The translations under genes and the position numbers were made by a program. This document shows positions 1 to 8,008 of a DNA stretch of 11,140 bases, one piece after another. Origin of the DNA: CAZBWE01 sp964440735 (lineage in GTDB: Bacteria > Planctomycetota > Phycisphaerae > Sedimentisphaerales > Anaerobacaceae); contig CAYTTK010000087.1 of assembly GCA_964440735.1 (NCBI GenBank), positions 1 to 11,140 on the forward strand, read 5' to 3'. Below the pieces are notes generated by a model. It saw nothing but the letters and a program-made list of their open reading frames with translations. It was not told the origin of the DNA and did no database searches. How positions within the stretch are numbered: the stretch's first letter is position 1; every line of letters starts with the position of its first letter.

Positions 1-190
1 TAACCTGTATACCCCGATAATTCCAAAACAAAAATAACAAAAATGCGTTAACAGACGCTCCGAAAACAACAAAAAACGGAGATCGAATACCAACAACGAT
101 GGTTATCAAACACATACACAAGACAAAACCAACGAGAACTTTCATTAACCTGCCTGCAGGAACCCATTCCATGTACACAAAGTCTTCCAT
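1..190 (-). CDS. Small membrane protein, N-terminal part (runs off left edge)
   Basis: The leftward frame opens with ATG at 190-188 and stays open for 63 codons to the window edge, so the C-terminus is missing. The peptide starts MEDFVYMEWVPAGRLMKVL and has two hydrophobic stretches, about residues 15-36 and 39-56, separated by GIRSP. A polar NYRGIQ turn follows, so it probably has two membrane helices and a soluble domain beyond the edge. No strong ribosome-binding site precedes the first ATG. Internal ATGs at 172 and 145 are alternatives, and the one at 145 has AGG just upstream. The family is not recognised. The two-helix start resembles small bacterial membrane proteins with a PH-like domain, but that is only a guess. 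The codons look like normal coding sequence and the antisense frames do not. Confidence 0.5.
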   Translation of the reverse strand, partial: MEDFVYMEWVPAGRLMKVLVGFVLCMCLITIVVGIRSPFFVVFGASVNAFLLFLFWNYRGIQV

Positions 191-265
191 ATCACTACAC
201 AGAAATATTTGTAAGATTGTTGAATTAAACTTTACGCAAGAGTAACCGATAGCTACTTTGCGGCT

Positions 266-558
266 TCAGCTAACTCCGACATATTTCCCGCGTTTTCTCA
301 CAAGGACTATTATGCCTGCTAATAACATGCTCATGGCTTCTATGACGCCTTCCTCCGCACTCTTCTTGACGGTTGACTCTATTTCTTGGTGGAAGATGTG
401 TAATTGCTGTTCCACTGTCTTCCTGGTAAGGTAGTTGTCTACTAGTAAGGCCGCTACGCCGTCTAGGCGCGTTCACGGAGACGTCTCTGGACTCTCCTTA
501 TCTTTTTTAACTCGGATTCTAACTCCTCTGAGAGCGTTATTCTCGTCGTTTTAACCAC
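266..558 (-). pseudogene. Unrecognised small helical protein, frame broken once
   Basis: Two leftward frames join into one plausible protein of about 96 residues. The first frame, from GTG at 558, reads VKTTRITLSEELESELKKIR and continues highly charged and helical until TAG at 465-463. The second, one base away, is open from 472 to TGA at 268-266. It includes DGVAALLVDNYLTRKTVEQQ, an acidic helical stretch and a hydrophobic segment AMSMLLAGIIVLV, then a basic tail RKRGKY. Restoring one base near 463-466 joins them. No ATG and no clear ribosome-binding site lie upstream, and the 5' end overlaps the signal peptide of the rightward SH3 gene. No slippery heptamer is visible, so programmed frameshifting is unlikely. 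A base-calling error or a decayed gene is more likely. The function is unknown. It could be an envelope-anchored coiled coil, possibly linked to the membrane protein 75 bases downstream. Confidence 0.42.
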
Positions 559-1669
559 TATTAGTTTTGCCCAGGAGGCTACTAACCCTCCCGAAAAACC
601 AACTTCTGCCGGTGACGTCAACGCAGCGGATATTCCATCTTTTCCTTACGTCGCCGAGATAACCGGCGATAACGTCTATATTCGCTCCGGTCCAGGCACG
701 AATTATTACGACTGCGGTAGGCTCAACAAAGGTGACAGAGTAAAAGTGGTGAGCACTCAATTTAGCTGGTCTTGCATAGTCCCGCCGACCAGCAGTTTCT
801 CATGGATATCAACGCAGTATGTCAGTATCGACCCGAATAATTCAGCCGTTGGGATAGTTACCGGCGACAGCGTTCATGTATATGCCGGCTCGGATACTGT
901 AAAACCATTATATTCCACGACCCTGCAGCTAAAACTCAACCGAGGCGAGAAAGTCGAGCTGCTGGGCGAGGAAAAAGATAATTATTATAAAATTACTCCT
1001 CCGTCCGGCGCTTACCTTTGGGTAAGTACTCAATATACAAAATCACTGGGTTCTGTCAGTGAGGTCGTGATAACTACCAAGCCGAAGGTCGAACCGAATG
1101 ACACTACCACGGTTGCCGCCACAAATCTTACGGTCGAGGCCGAAAAGCTCAAAGAATATTACGCTCTGGAAAAACAATTACAGGCAGAACGAGCCAAACC
1201 TATCGACCAGCAGAATTATACAAATACGAAGAAAGCACTTACTGATATTGCCAACAACAAAGAGGCAGGTAAAGCCGCTCGTTATGCGGAATTCACGATT
1301 AAGCAGATAGAGTGTTTCGAATTGGCTTTGGCAGTAGTCAAAGAAGTTCAGCTCCAAAATGCCCAATTGAAGCAGACTAAAGAACGAATAGAAAAGGCAC
1401 GTGCCACAAGACTTGATGAATATCAGGACTTAGGCAGATTTGCAGCCTTAGGGAAGTTTCAAACTTTTGAGACTTACGGCCCCGGGCACTACCGGATAAT
1501 CGACGATTCTGGCAAAACCATTTGTTATGCTTTACCGTGCGGTTCAACTGCGGAAATGGATTTAAGCAAATTTGTAGGCGTTAAGGTGGGCTTGGTCGGA
1601 ACAATCGAACCACATAAGGAAACCGAAGGTGCCTTAGTGCGATTTACAGAAATAACTGAGCTTAAATAA
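536..1669 (+). CDS. Secreted protein with two SH3-like domains and a coiled coil
   Basis: The frame is open from 467 to TAA at 1669. Recognisable coding begins near 536 with the hydrophobic end of a signal peptide (VILVVLTTISFA, probable cleavage before QEA). A first bacterial SH3-type domain follows at about 650-830, with the typical NVYIRSGPGTNYY signature. A second lies at about 850-1045, and both end in a W(I/V)STQY motif. A charged helical, probably coiled-coil region spans about 1130-1420, and a small beta-rich C-terminal domain about 1430-1669. No ATG, GTG or TTG exists in frame upstream of GTG at 746. A start at 746 would delete the signal peptide and half of the first SH3 domain, so the true 5' end is lost, uses a rare start codon, or is frameshifted. 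The likely location is the periplasm or envelope. The role is unknown; SH3-like domains often bind peptidoglycan or peptides. Confidence 0.75.
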   Translation, partial: VILVVLTTISFAQEATNPPEKPTSAGDVNAADIPSFPYVAEITGDNVYIRSGPGTNYYDCGRLNKGDRVKVVSTQFSWSCIVPPTSSFSWISTQYVSIDPNNSAVGIVTGDSVHVYAGSDTVKPLYSTTLQLKLNRGEKVELLGEEKDNYYKITPPSGAYLWVSTQYTKSLGSVSEVVITTKPKVEPNDTTTVAATNLTVEAEKLKEYYALEKQLQAERAKPIDQQNYTNTKKALTDIANNKEAGKAARYAEFTIKQIECFELALAVVKEVQLQNAQLKQTKERIEKARATRLDEYQDLGRFAALGKFQTFETYGPGHYRIIDDSGKTICYALPCGSTAEMDLSKFVGVKVGLVGTIEPHKETEGALVRFTEITELK

Positions 1670-1675
1670 TCAGCA

Positions 1676-1707
1676 ACCCCATTTTGCTGCCAACTGCAAA
1701 ATGGGGT
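1676..1707 (+). terminator. Hairpin terminator after the SH3 gene
   Basis: A perfect 12-bp inverted repeat, ACCCCATTTTGC and GCAAAATGGGGT, encloses an 8-base loop seven bases after the stop codon at 1669. The nearest T-run (1723-1728) is 16 bases beyond the stem, so it is not a textbook intrinsic terminator. It sits between two convergent genes (ends at 1669 and 1772) and may act in both directions. Confidence 0.6.
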
Positions 1708-1771
1708 CATGCATCTCTATCATTTTTTCTGTCTGAGACAGTTACCAACCGCATCAACAAAGCAATTTTCA

Positions 1772-3064
1772 TTAACCCTTTCCGGGCAGTGGAATGATAT
1801 CATCCGGCGGGGCTTTAACCTCACCTTTTTCAAAATCTTCCGCCGTCGGTGTCAAAGTCAAATTATACAACGGTGAATCCTGATTTTCAGCTACGTCTGA
1901 CCACCTGACCATATTACCTGTGTAAGCAGAGATTCGGCCCATAATTGCGGCGAGCGTCGATTCAGCTACATTGCGGGTTTCATTGATGGGTTTATCCTTA
2001 AGAATACTGTTGAGCATATCGATGTGCTCCTGCACATAAGGCCCTTCGTGCTCGGGGAATTCAGGAATCTTTTTGACTTTCTTCTTTGCCTTCAATGCAC
2101 CACCGCCCCAGACAGAACCCTTCGTTCCTATGAAGTGCTCGCTGACCCTGACATAGCAGCCTTTAACCTGGCGACACATGCTATGGATATAAAGCTCGTT
2201 GGTATAATCATATTGCACACTGAAGAAGTCGTACTGGTTTCCGGTCTTGCGGTGTGCGCGTCCGCCGAAACCGAGGGCTCTGATTGGGTGCTGACCGATG
2301 AACCAATTGGCAACATCAAGATTATGAAGATGCTGCTCAACAATATGGTCTCCTGACATTTCGACGAAATTTAGCCAGTTACGTATCATATAGTCTGCGT
2401 CGGTTTCACCTTCGTTTCTTGTCTTATACCAGAGCCGGCCGCCAACCCACCATACACAACCACCTTTAATATCACCTATTGCACCGCGTTCAACAGCGTA
2501 TTGATTACGACGGTACTTTGTCTGATGACGGCGTTGCGTACCAGCAAGAACCGCCAGGCCTTTTTTCTTGGCCAGTTCGCCGGTCTCAATGACTCTACGG
2601 GCACCCGGCGGGTCCACAGCGATGGGCTTTTCTATAAAGACGTGCTTGCCCGCATTGATGGCAGCCTCAAAATGCACAGGTCTGAAAATCGGCGGTGTCG
2701 CCATCAAAACGATATCTGCATCTGTTTCAAGAAGTTTTTTGTAAGCATCGGCGCCGACAAAGCATTTTGATTCCGGCACACTATACTTTTCAGCAACTTT
2801 GTCGATTTTAGTCTTGAACCAATCGGCTAAACTAATGACCTCAATCTCCTGTTCGAGAAATTTGCAGGCATCAATGCAGTTCTGCAGTGCTTCCTGACCG
2901 CGGTTACCACAGCCGATTAGCGCAACACGAAATTTCCTTTTGGCAGATTTGGCAAAGACGACACTTTTACCGGCTAAGATTGCAGCAACGCCGGTTACCG
3001 CTGATGTTCTGATAAAGTCTCTTCGTGAAAATTCACCTGTTTTTCTGCTTAGTTTTTCGTTCAT
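1772..3064 (-). CDS. Tat-exported Gfo/Idh/MocA oxidoreductase
   Basis: This is a predicted NAD(P)-dependent sugar dehydrogenase or reductase of 430 residues, acting outside the cytoplasm or anchored in the envelope. SRRDFIR (residues 13-19) followed by a hydrophobic stretch to about 37 forms a twin-arginine signal. The Rossmann dinucleotide motif GCGNRG is at 51-56, the family EKP motif at 145-147, and the catalytic-region motif EQHLHNLDVANW at 243-254. The ATG at 3064 is chosen because AAGGA lies 8 bases upstream and it places the RR motif near the N-terminus. An in-frame ATG at 3103 lies inside the junction with the upstream gene and would add 13 residues. It follows the other leftward oxidoreductase by 42 bases, so the two are probably cotranscribed. 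The substrate is unknown. The HNLDVANW signature is typical of exported planctomycete members. Confidence 0.88.
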   Translation of the reverse strand: MNEKLSRKTGEFSRRDFIRTSAVTGVAAILAGKSVVFAKSAKRKFRVALIGCGNRGQEALQNCIDACKFLEQEIEVISLADWFKTKIDKVAEKYSVPESKCFVGADAYKKLLETDADIVLMATPPIFRPVHFEAAINAGKHVFIEKPIAVDPPGARRVIETGELAKKKGLAVLAGTQRRHQTKYRRNQYAVERGAIGDIKGGCVWWVGGRLWYKTRNEGETDADYMIRNWLNFVEMSGDHIVEQHLHNLDVANWFIGQHPIRALGFGGRAHRKTGNQYDFFSVQYDYTNELYIHSMCRQVKGCYVRVSEHFIGTKGSVWGGGALKAKKKVKKIPEFPEHEGPYVQEHIDMLNSILKDKPINETRNVAESTLAAIMGRISAYTGNMVRWSDVAENQDSPLYNLTLTPTAEDFEKGEVKAPPDDIIPLPGKG

Positions 3065-3106
3065 AAATAATTCCTTTTCTGGTCTTGTACTTTGGCGCTT
3101 CAAACT

Positions 3107-4279
3107 TTACTTTTTGAACCTGGTCCACTTCTGCTTGCTTTTGGTGCTGGCCAAGACAGTATCTATGAAAAGCATGCCCCGAAGACCATCTTTAGCATCA
3201 GGAAAGTCCAGCATCAGTGGGTCAGGTTTTGTCCTTTCTAATCTTGCACGCAAGGTATCGGCGAAGTTGCAGTAAATGTTGGCAAAGGCCTCGAAGAATG
3301 CTTCAGGATGGCCAAACGGCAGGCGTGTAGCACGTGCTGCTGCGGGACTTTTGGCTCCTATGTAGTTATTGCCCCGGCGCCAAGCCTCCACCGGCCCATC
3401 CTTTTGTTTAACATAAAGGTAATTGGGATGCTCCTGGTGCCACTCAAGAGATTTCTCTTCACCGTAAATCCAGATAGCCAGGTTGTTCTCTTCGCCGATT
3501 GATATCTGGCTGGCGTGAAGGATTCCCCTTGCACCGTTGTTAAAACGCAGCAGACAGTTACCATCATCGTCAAGTTGTCTGCCCTTGACAAAAGTCGTCA
3601 GGTCCGCACAAAGATGGGTAATTTTCAGCCCTGTGATATATTCAGAGAGATTCTCAGCGTGTGTGCCGATGTCACCCATACAGCCGGCACCGCCGCTCTG
3701 CTTCGGGTCGGTTCGCCAAGCCGCCTGCATACTACCAGTTCTTTCCAGCGGCGTGGCCAGCCAACCCTGTGGATATTGCACTATAATCTTGCGAATCTTG
3801 CCCAGCTCGCCGCTGCGGACCAAATCCCGAGCCAGCTTGACCATTGGGTAGCCGGTGTAATTGTGCATCAGTCCAAACACCTTACGAGACTTCTTGACAA
3901 TCTGTTGCAGTTGTCTTGCCTCTTTAACATTGAATGTCATCGGTTTTTCGCACATCACATGGAATCCGGCATTGAGAAAATCCCGCGCTATAGGAAAATG
4001 CCAGTTATTCGGGGTAGTAATTGAGACGAAATCGATTCTTTCCCCCCCCGGCAACTTAAGCTCCCGCTCAATCATTTCCTCGTAGTTACGATATATACGT
4101 CTGGGATTGAGCAGCAACTGCCGTCCCATCTGCTTGGATTTGCGTGGATTGATATCGAAGGCCCCTGCAACCAGCTCAATGCCGCCATCCATACGAGATG
4201 CCTTGCGGTGCACCTCACCGATAAACGCTCCAGGGCCACCACCGACCATCCCCATATTCAATTTTCGATTGAGTTTCAT
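3107..4279 (-). CDS. Cytosolic Gfo/Idh/MocA oxidoreductase
   Basis: This is a predicted NAD(P)-dependent sugar oxidoreductase of 390 residues with no signal peptide. The N-terminal Rossmann region has GGGPGAFIG at 13-21 and CEKP at 110-113. The second domain carries GDIGTHAEN at 202-210, the position of the family's Asp/His catalytic residues. The start at 4279 is well supported: AAAGGAG lies 5 bases upstream of the ATG. It is the first gene of a leftward pair and diverges from the TIM-barrel operon at 4641. Within the coding strand, codons for LPGGE include a run of eight G (4042-4049), which is unusual for this window and a possible site of slippage or sequencing error. The length is normal for the family. 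The specific substrate and direction of reaction cannot be told. Confidence 0.88.
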   Translation of the reverse strand: MKLNRKLNMGMVGGGPGAFIGEVHRKASRMDGGIELVAGAFDINPRKSKQMGRQLLLNPRRIYRNYEEMIERELKLPGGERIDFVSITTPNNWHFPIARDFLNAGFHVMCEKPMTFNVKEARQLQQIVKKSRKVFGLMHNYTGYPMVKLARDLVRSGELGKIRKIIVQYPQGWLATPLERTGSMQAAWRTDPKQSGGAGCMGDIGTHAENLSEYITGLKITHLCADLTTFVKGRQLDDDGNCLLRFNNGARGILHASQISIGEENNLAIWIYGEEKSLEWHQEHPNYLYVKQKDGPVEAWRRGNNYIGAKSPAAARATRLPFGHPEAFFEAFANIYCNFADTLRARLERTKPDPLMLDFPDAKDGLRGMLFIDTVLASTKSKQKWTRFKK

Positions 4280-4385
4280 ACCTACTCCTTTCGATAAGAA
4301 ATCTGCCCGAATAATTTTATTGTTTTTAATCTATTGACGAATTTATTTTGTATAAAAATGCTGCCTCCCAGCAAACTCATTGAGA

Positions 4386-4440
4386 TTATAAACCTTACGC
4401 CACCAAAACAGCTGAAAAGATAGCCTTTCTAAGGTTATAA
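4386..4440. repeat. Imperfect inverted repeat, possible operator
   Basis: TTATAAACCTT (4386-4396) and AAGGTTATAA (4431-4440) are reverse complements apart from one extra A, separated by 34 bases. The position in the divergent control region would suit a dimeric or looping regulator. AAGGTT recurs at 4561-4566 just before the rightward promoter. In AT-rich DNA this could be chance. Confidence 0.25.
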
Positions 4441-4570
4441 ATTCTCATACCAAAAGAGTTAGCGATTCTAACCAAAATTGTGTAATTTCGCAAGGCTTTA
4501 TTTCAAAAAGAATTCAGGGCAAAATATGACCATAAAATCGTTTAGATGGGGGGATATGATAAGGTTTGAG

Positions 4571-4598
4571 TTGACAATAATAGAAGGTAAGCTATAAA
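4571..4598 (+). promoter_or_regulatory. Sigma-70-like promoter for the 4641 operon
   Basis: TTGACA (4571-4576) matches the -35 consensus exactly. TATAAA (4593-4598) matches the -10 consensus at five of six positions, with a 16-base spacer. Transcription would begin near 4605 and give a leader of about 36 bases that includes AAGGAG at 4626-4631. This is the clearest promoter in the window. Confidence 0.6.
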
Positions 4599-4640
4599 AC
4601 ACGGTAAGAACATTATTACTTTTTCAAGGAGTAATAGAAA

Positions 4641-5477
4641 ATGGCAAAACTGAGCGCATTTGCGGATGAAGTAACGAATGATTTTTTAGGGCAGATTAAG
4701 TACCTGGCGAGAGAAAAAGTAGGTTACATTGAGCCGCGCTTTATCAACAAGAAAAACATAATGAACCTTTCCAAAGACGAACTAAATGTTGCAAAAAAAA
4801 TGATACAAGACTACGGTCTGAAAGTAAGTGCAATTGGTTCTCCCATAGGCAAGGTAAAACTTGATGAGCCATTCCAGCCGCATTTAGACAAATTCAGACA
4901 CGCGGTTGATCTGGCCCAGTTTTTTGAAACGCCTTATATAAGAATGTTCAGTTACTACGCCCCCGAAGGGAAGAATATTGATGACTTTCGCGATGAGGTT
5001 ATAGAGCGGATGGCCGCTAAGGTAAAAATCCTGAATGGTACTGACGTTACAATGGTTCATGAAAATGAAGCCAATATTTATGGTCATACAGCTGAGCACT
5101 GCATCGAAATGGTTGAAGCCGTCAATTCTCCAAAGCTGCGGCTTGTCTATGACCCGGCTAACTTCGTGTGGGGAGAAAAGATAACGGATAATGTTAAAAG
5201 CTGTTGGCCTTTGATGAAACCATACGTTGTCCACGTGCATATCAAGGACTGGAAGCTCGGCTCAACAGACATCGGCAGCATACCTGGCGAAGGTGACGGC
5301 CAGATAAAGGAGCTTCTTGCCGAGCTTGCGGCAATTGATTATGACGGCTGTCTTACAATGGAGCCACACCTGAAAACCGGCGGCCAGTTTGGGGGCGATA
5401 CGGGGCCTGAGCTTTTTTCAAAAGCGATCGCTGCAGTAAGGAAACTTTCGGCTGAGGTCGGCTTGAAGTGTAACTAA
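4641..5477 (+). CDS. Sugar isomerase/epimerase-type TIM barrel (AP endonuclease 2 family)
   Basis: This is a 278-residue cytosolic TIM-barrel protein of the xylose isomerase-like superfamily, which isomerises, epimerises or cleaves sugars and keto acids using a divalent metal. Candidate metal ligands sit at the expected strand ends: Glu141 in HENEAN, Asp171 in YDPANF, His200 in HVHIKD and Glu241 in TMEPHL. A glycine-rich PGEGDG loop (215-220) precedes the last ligand, as is common in this family. There is no signal peptide. The ATG is preceded by AAGGAG at a 9-base spacing and by the promoter at 4571-4598. It lies 22 bases ahead of a Gfo/Idh/MocA gene, a frequent partner in sugar or inositol catabolism. 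The substrate is unknown. Alternatives are hydroxypyruvate isomerase-like, inosose-related or 3-keto-sugar activity. Confidence 0.87.
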   Translation: MAKLSAFADEVTNDFLGQIKYLAREKVGYIEPRFINKKNIMNLSKDELNVAKKMIQDYGLKVSAIGSPIGKVKLDEPFQPHLDKFRHAVDLAQFFETPYIRMFSYYAPEGKNIDDFRDEVIERMAAKVKILNGTDVTMVHENEANIYGHTAEHCIEMVEAVNSPKLRLVYDPANFVWGEKITDNVKSCWPLMKPYVVHVHIKDWKLGSTDIGSIPGEGDGQIKELLAELAAIDYDGCLTMEPHLKTGGQFGGDTGPELFSKAIAAVRKLSAEVGLKCN

Positions 5478-5499
5478 CTCTACACGGAAAGGAAGATAT

Positions 5500-6537
5500 A
5501 TGAAGACCTGGAATTTTGGGATAATCGGCGCCGGTTTAATCGCTGACTTTCACGCAAGAGCTATAGCTGATATTCCCAATGCAAAGCTGATTGGTTGTAC
5601 TGACAAAATTCAAGACAGAGCTAAAAAGCTGGCTAATAAATTTGGCGTCGGTACTTTCGGAAGCTACGAAGAGATGCTCACAAGTGATGAAATAGATATT
5701 GTCACCATTGCCACACCAAGCGGATTTCATATGGAGCCAACCATTGCCGCAGCTGAGGTAGGCAAACACGTAATATGCGAAAAACCGCTGGATATTACTC
5801 TGGAGCGGATTGACGCTATGATAGAGGCCCACGAAAAGAGCGGGACTCGCCTGGGCGGAATATTTCCGTATAGATTTAATGATATGATGGCACCGCTTAG
5901 AGAAGCGATAAATTCCGGACGCTTCGGTGCAATCACCTACGCCGGAATTTATGTTCCGTGGTGGCGCACCGATGAGTACTATAAAGACTCATGGCATGGC
6001 ACCTGGAAGCTGGATGGAGGAGGTGCGTTAATAAATCAGTCCATCCATATGGTTGATATGCTGTGTGACCTGATGCCGCCAATTGAATCGGTACAGGCCT
6101 ATACGGCTTCTCTCGGACACAAGATAGAAACGGAAGATACAGCTGTTGCCATTTTACGCTATACCAACGGGGCTCTCGGAATTATTTATGGCACTACCGC
6201 ATCATACCCAGGCCAGTTTAGGCGGTTCGAAATTACCGGCACCAAGGGCACTGTCATAAACGTGGAAAATAGTATTACGCTCTGGCAGTTTGCAGACGAT
6301 AGACCACAAGATGAGGAAATCCGCAAGAAATTCGGTCAAATTAAAGGTGGAGGCGGCGTGTCTGACCCGGCTGCCATCACACATGAAAATCATACACGGA
6401 ACTTCAAGGCCTTTCTTGATGCACTGGAAAGAGGTGAGGATTTCTGGATAAGCGGCAACGAAGCCCGTAAAGCAGTAGAAGTAATTCTGGCGATATACAA
6501 AAGCGCAAAAGAGCAAAGACCAATCAAGATAAGATAA
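5500..6537 (+). CDS. Cytosolic Gfo/Idh/MocA oxidoreductase
   Basis: This is a predicted NAD(P)-dependent sugar dehydrogenase of 345 residues without a signal peptide. Visible are the Rossmann motif GAGLIA (10-15), ATPSGFH (71-77), CEKP (93-96) with the catalytic-region lysine, YRF (124-126), and the second-domain signature LDGGGALINQSIHMVD (171-186), whose Asp172 and His183 correspond to conserved active-site positions. The layout is the classical one for inositol dehydrogenase-like and UDP-sugar 3-dehydrogenase-like members. AAAGGAAG lies just upstream of the ATG. The 22-base gap after the TIM-barrel gene means both are almost certainly cotranscribed from the promoter near 4571. Likely role: oxidising or reducing a sugar that the neighbouring isomerase also handles. 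Confidence 0.9.
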   Translation: MKTWNFGIIGAGLIADFHARAIADIPNAKLIGCTDKIQDRAKKLANKFGVGTFGSYEEMLTSDEIDIVTIATPSGFHMEPTIAAAEVGKHVICEKPLDITLERIDAMIEAHEKSGTRLGGIFPYRFNDMMAPLREAINSGRFGAITYAGIYVPWWRTDEYYKDSWHGTWKLDGGGALINQSIHMVDMLCDLMPPIESVQAYTASLGHKIETEDTAVAILRYTNGALGIIYGTTASYPGQFRRFEITGTKGTVINVENSITLWQFADDRPQDEEIRKKFGQIKGGGGVSDPAAITHENHTRNFKAFLDALERGEDFWISGNEARKAVEVILAIYKSAKEQRPIKIR

Positions 6538-6563
6538 TATACTTTGTACTAGGAAAATCTTGC

Positions 6564-7988
6564 TTATCTACTTTTAGGCATGTCACTGGCAGCCAAATTA
6601 TTAGAAACAGGCCTGCTTTTTTCTCTCTGCAAAATTGACGGTTTTTCTCTTGTAAACTTTACTCCTCTGCCGGTAACTATCTCTTTTTCCTCTCCGACAA
6701 AGTCAATGTATTGCAACAGCGCCCAGGCACTATTATCCCATCTCATCTGATACCCCCTTTGATGGGCCTGCTTTTCCATCATCAGGCGTTTCTTCTGGTT
6801 AAAAACCAGATAATCGAGAGCTTCTGCTATTTGTTCGACTGAAGGTTCGCCCGGGTCAACCAGGATACCTCTGGCGTGCCTGCCTATTATAAGGCCCTTG
6901 GGACATCGCTTGTTTGAATGAATCAGTTCCACAGCGTATCTAAATTTAGTTGCTACCGCAACTCTGCCTGAGCCGAGTGCGTCGGCCAGTATGCCGCTTG
7001 ATATCTGCTGCATATTAAGATAAGGCAAGAGTATCGCATTTGAAGCTCCATAAAGTTTCATAAGGGTGTTTTCATCCAAAAAGGTATCAAGAAAAACTAT
7101 ATCATAGCTGTCAAAATTGATAGTACCAAGTTCTTTTACTCTGCAGAAGTTTAATCTGGATTCTCCGAGGGCCTTGTTTATCTCTTCCTGAAACTCCCGG
7201 TAAGGCTCTCCACCATCTGTCTTTACAAATTCAGGATGATATCCACCTGCAATCAGATAAATTAATCTCTTTCTTTGTTCCGGAGTACAGGATTCATCTA
7301 AAAACCTGCCATATGCTCGAATGCTATACTGGATTCCTTTATCCGGTGAAAGAAGTCCGAGTGTTGTGGCAAGGAAACGATTTTCCAACCCGAATTCATG
7401 TTTGATTGCTAATCGGTCATATTGAGAGGGGTGCTGCATTCTGATGCCGTGGTCGATGTGTTCAATCTTTGAATGTTCGATTCCGTAAATATCAGATTCG
7501 AGAATGTTGATGGCACTTTCCGTTGTTACAATAAGCCCATCACTATATCTGGCCAGGTCCTGCAGGATTTTTACCTGATGGTCGTCGGGCTCGTTAAGAA
7601 CCGTGTGCAGATAAACCAGTGTGGTTAGGCCTCTGCTGATAAATGCCTTCGCCATATCAACAAAATTAGTTCCTCTTCCATTTTCGCCATTCTTGCCCGG
7701 ATCGAGACCGTATTCATGCTGTAACAGCACGACAGTTGGATTTGCACTTTCTTTAGCACGAACTGAGATATTAGTTACAGCATCAGCCCAAGACTGAGGA
7801 TTATACTGGTCAATAATAAGGTCCACGGGAATACCGTAAGGACCACTATCGTTATTAATCGCCGCAACTCTTATATGGCCGACTTCCCCTGTAAAGTGCT
7901 CAAAGGCTGTTGCTAAGTCCCTTGAAAATGTTCCGACCCCACATTTTCTGGGAGGATACGTGGAGACAATCCGAATATTATATGGCAT
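6564..7988 (-). CDS. Family-4-like glycosyltransferase (GT-B fold)
   Basis: This is a 474-residue cytosolic protein with the look of a retaining GT-B glycosyltransferase that moves a sugar from a nucleotide- or phosphate-activated donor. The N-terminal domain starts with STYPPRKCGVGTFS (9-22), a glycine-rich acceptor-side loop. LQHEYG is at 89-94 and HGI at 180-182. The C-terminal domain begins with LGLLSPDKGI (210-219) and contains AGGYHPEF and LPYLNMQQISSGILADALG, the donor-site region with family-like glycine residues. About 40 basic residues at the C-terminus look disordered. The ATG has a weak AAGAAG upstream. It lies 20 bases behind the exported TIM-barrel gene and is probably cotranscribed with it. 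The acceptor is unknown; storage oligosaccharide, glycolipid or compatible-solute synthesis are all possible. Confidence 0.8.
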   Translation of the reverse strand: MPYNIRIVSTYPPRKCGVGTFSRDLATAFEHFTGEVGHIRVAAINNDSGPYGIPVDLIIDQYNPQSWADAVTNISVRAKESANPTVVLLQHEYGLDPGKNGENGRGTNFVDMAKAFISRGLTTLVYLHTVLNEPDDHQVKILQDLARYSDGLIVTTESAINILESDIYGIEHSKIEHIDHGIRMQHPSQYDRLAIKHEFGLENRFLATTLGLLSPDKGIQYSIRAYGRFLDESCTPEQRKRLIYLIAGGYHPEFVKTDGGEPYREFQEEINKALGESRLNFCRVKELGTINFDSYDIVFLDTFLDENTLMKLYGASNAILLPYLNMQQISSGILADALGSGRVAVATKFRYAVELIHSNKRCPKGLIIGRHARGILVDPGEPSVEQIAEALDYLVFNQKKRLMMEKQAHQRGYQMRWDNSAWALLQYIDFVGEEKEIVTGRGVKFTREKPSILQREKSRPVSNNLAASDMPKSR

Positions 7989-8008
7989 AGTCGAACTTCT
8001 TTATAAGA

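Larger units (their letters stand above)
4280..4640. other. Divergent intergenic region, 361 bases
   Basis: This AT-rich spacer lies between two divergent sugar-metabolism operons. It contains one good rightward promoter (4571-4598), an imperfect inverted repeat (4386-4440), and ribosome-binding sites at both ends: AAAGGAG close before the leftward ATG at 4279 and AAGGAG at 4626-4631 before the rightward ATG at 4641. No convincing leftward -35/-10 pair was found. No small gene was seen. Confidence 0.6.

Noticed and set aside
312..434. Rightward frame starting with several ATGs (41 codons)
   Set aside because: It lies opposite the leftward helical protein, which has the better codon pattern; there is no ribosome-binding site.
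463..475. Programmed ribosomal frameshift in the small leftward gene
   Set aside because: No slippery heptamer or clear downstream pseudoknot is seen; error or decay is simpler.
551..760. Leftward open frame of 69 codons
   Set aside because: It is antisense to the signal peptide and first SH3 domain, and its translation has no protein-like character.
3065..3103. Upstream ATG at 3103 for the exported oxidoreductase, adding 13 residues
   Set aside because: ATG at 3064 has AAGGA at good spacing and puts the twin-arginine motif at residue 14; the extension adds only polar sequence.
3515..4024. Rightward open frame of 169 codons
   Set aside because: It is antisense to the well-supported oxidoreductase at 3107-4279 and has low-quality translation.
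4334..4356. TTGACG and TATAAA as a second rightward promoter
   Set aside because: The spacer is only 11 bases, too short for a sigma-70 promoter.
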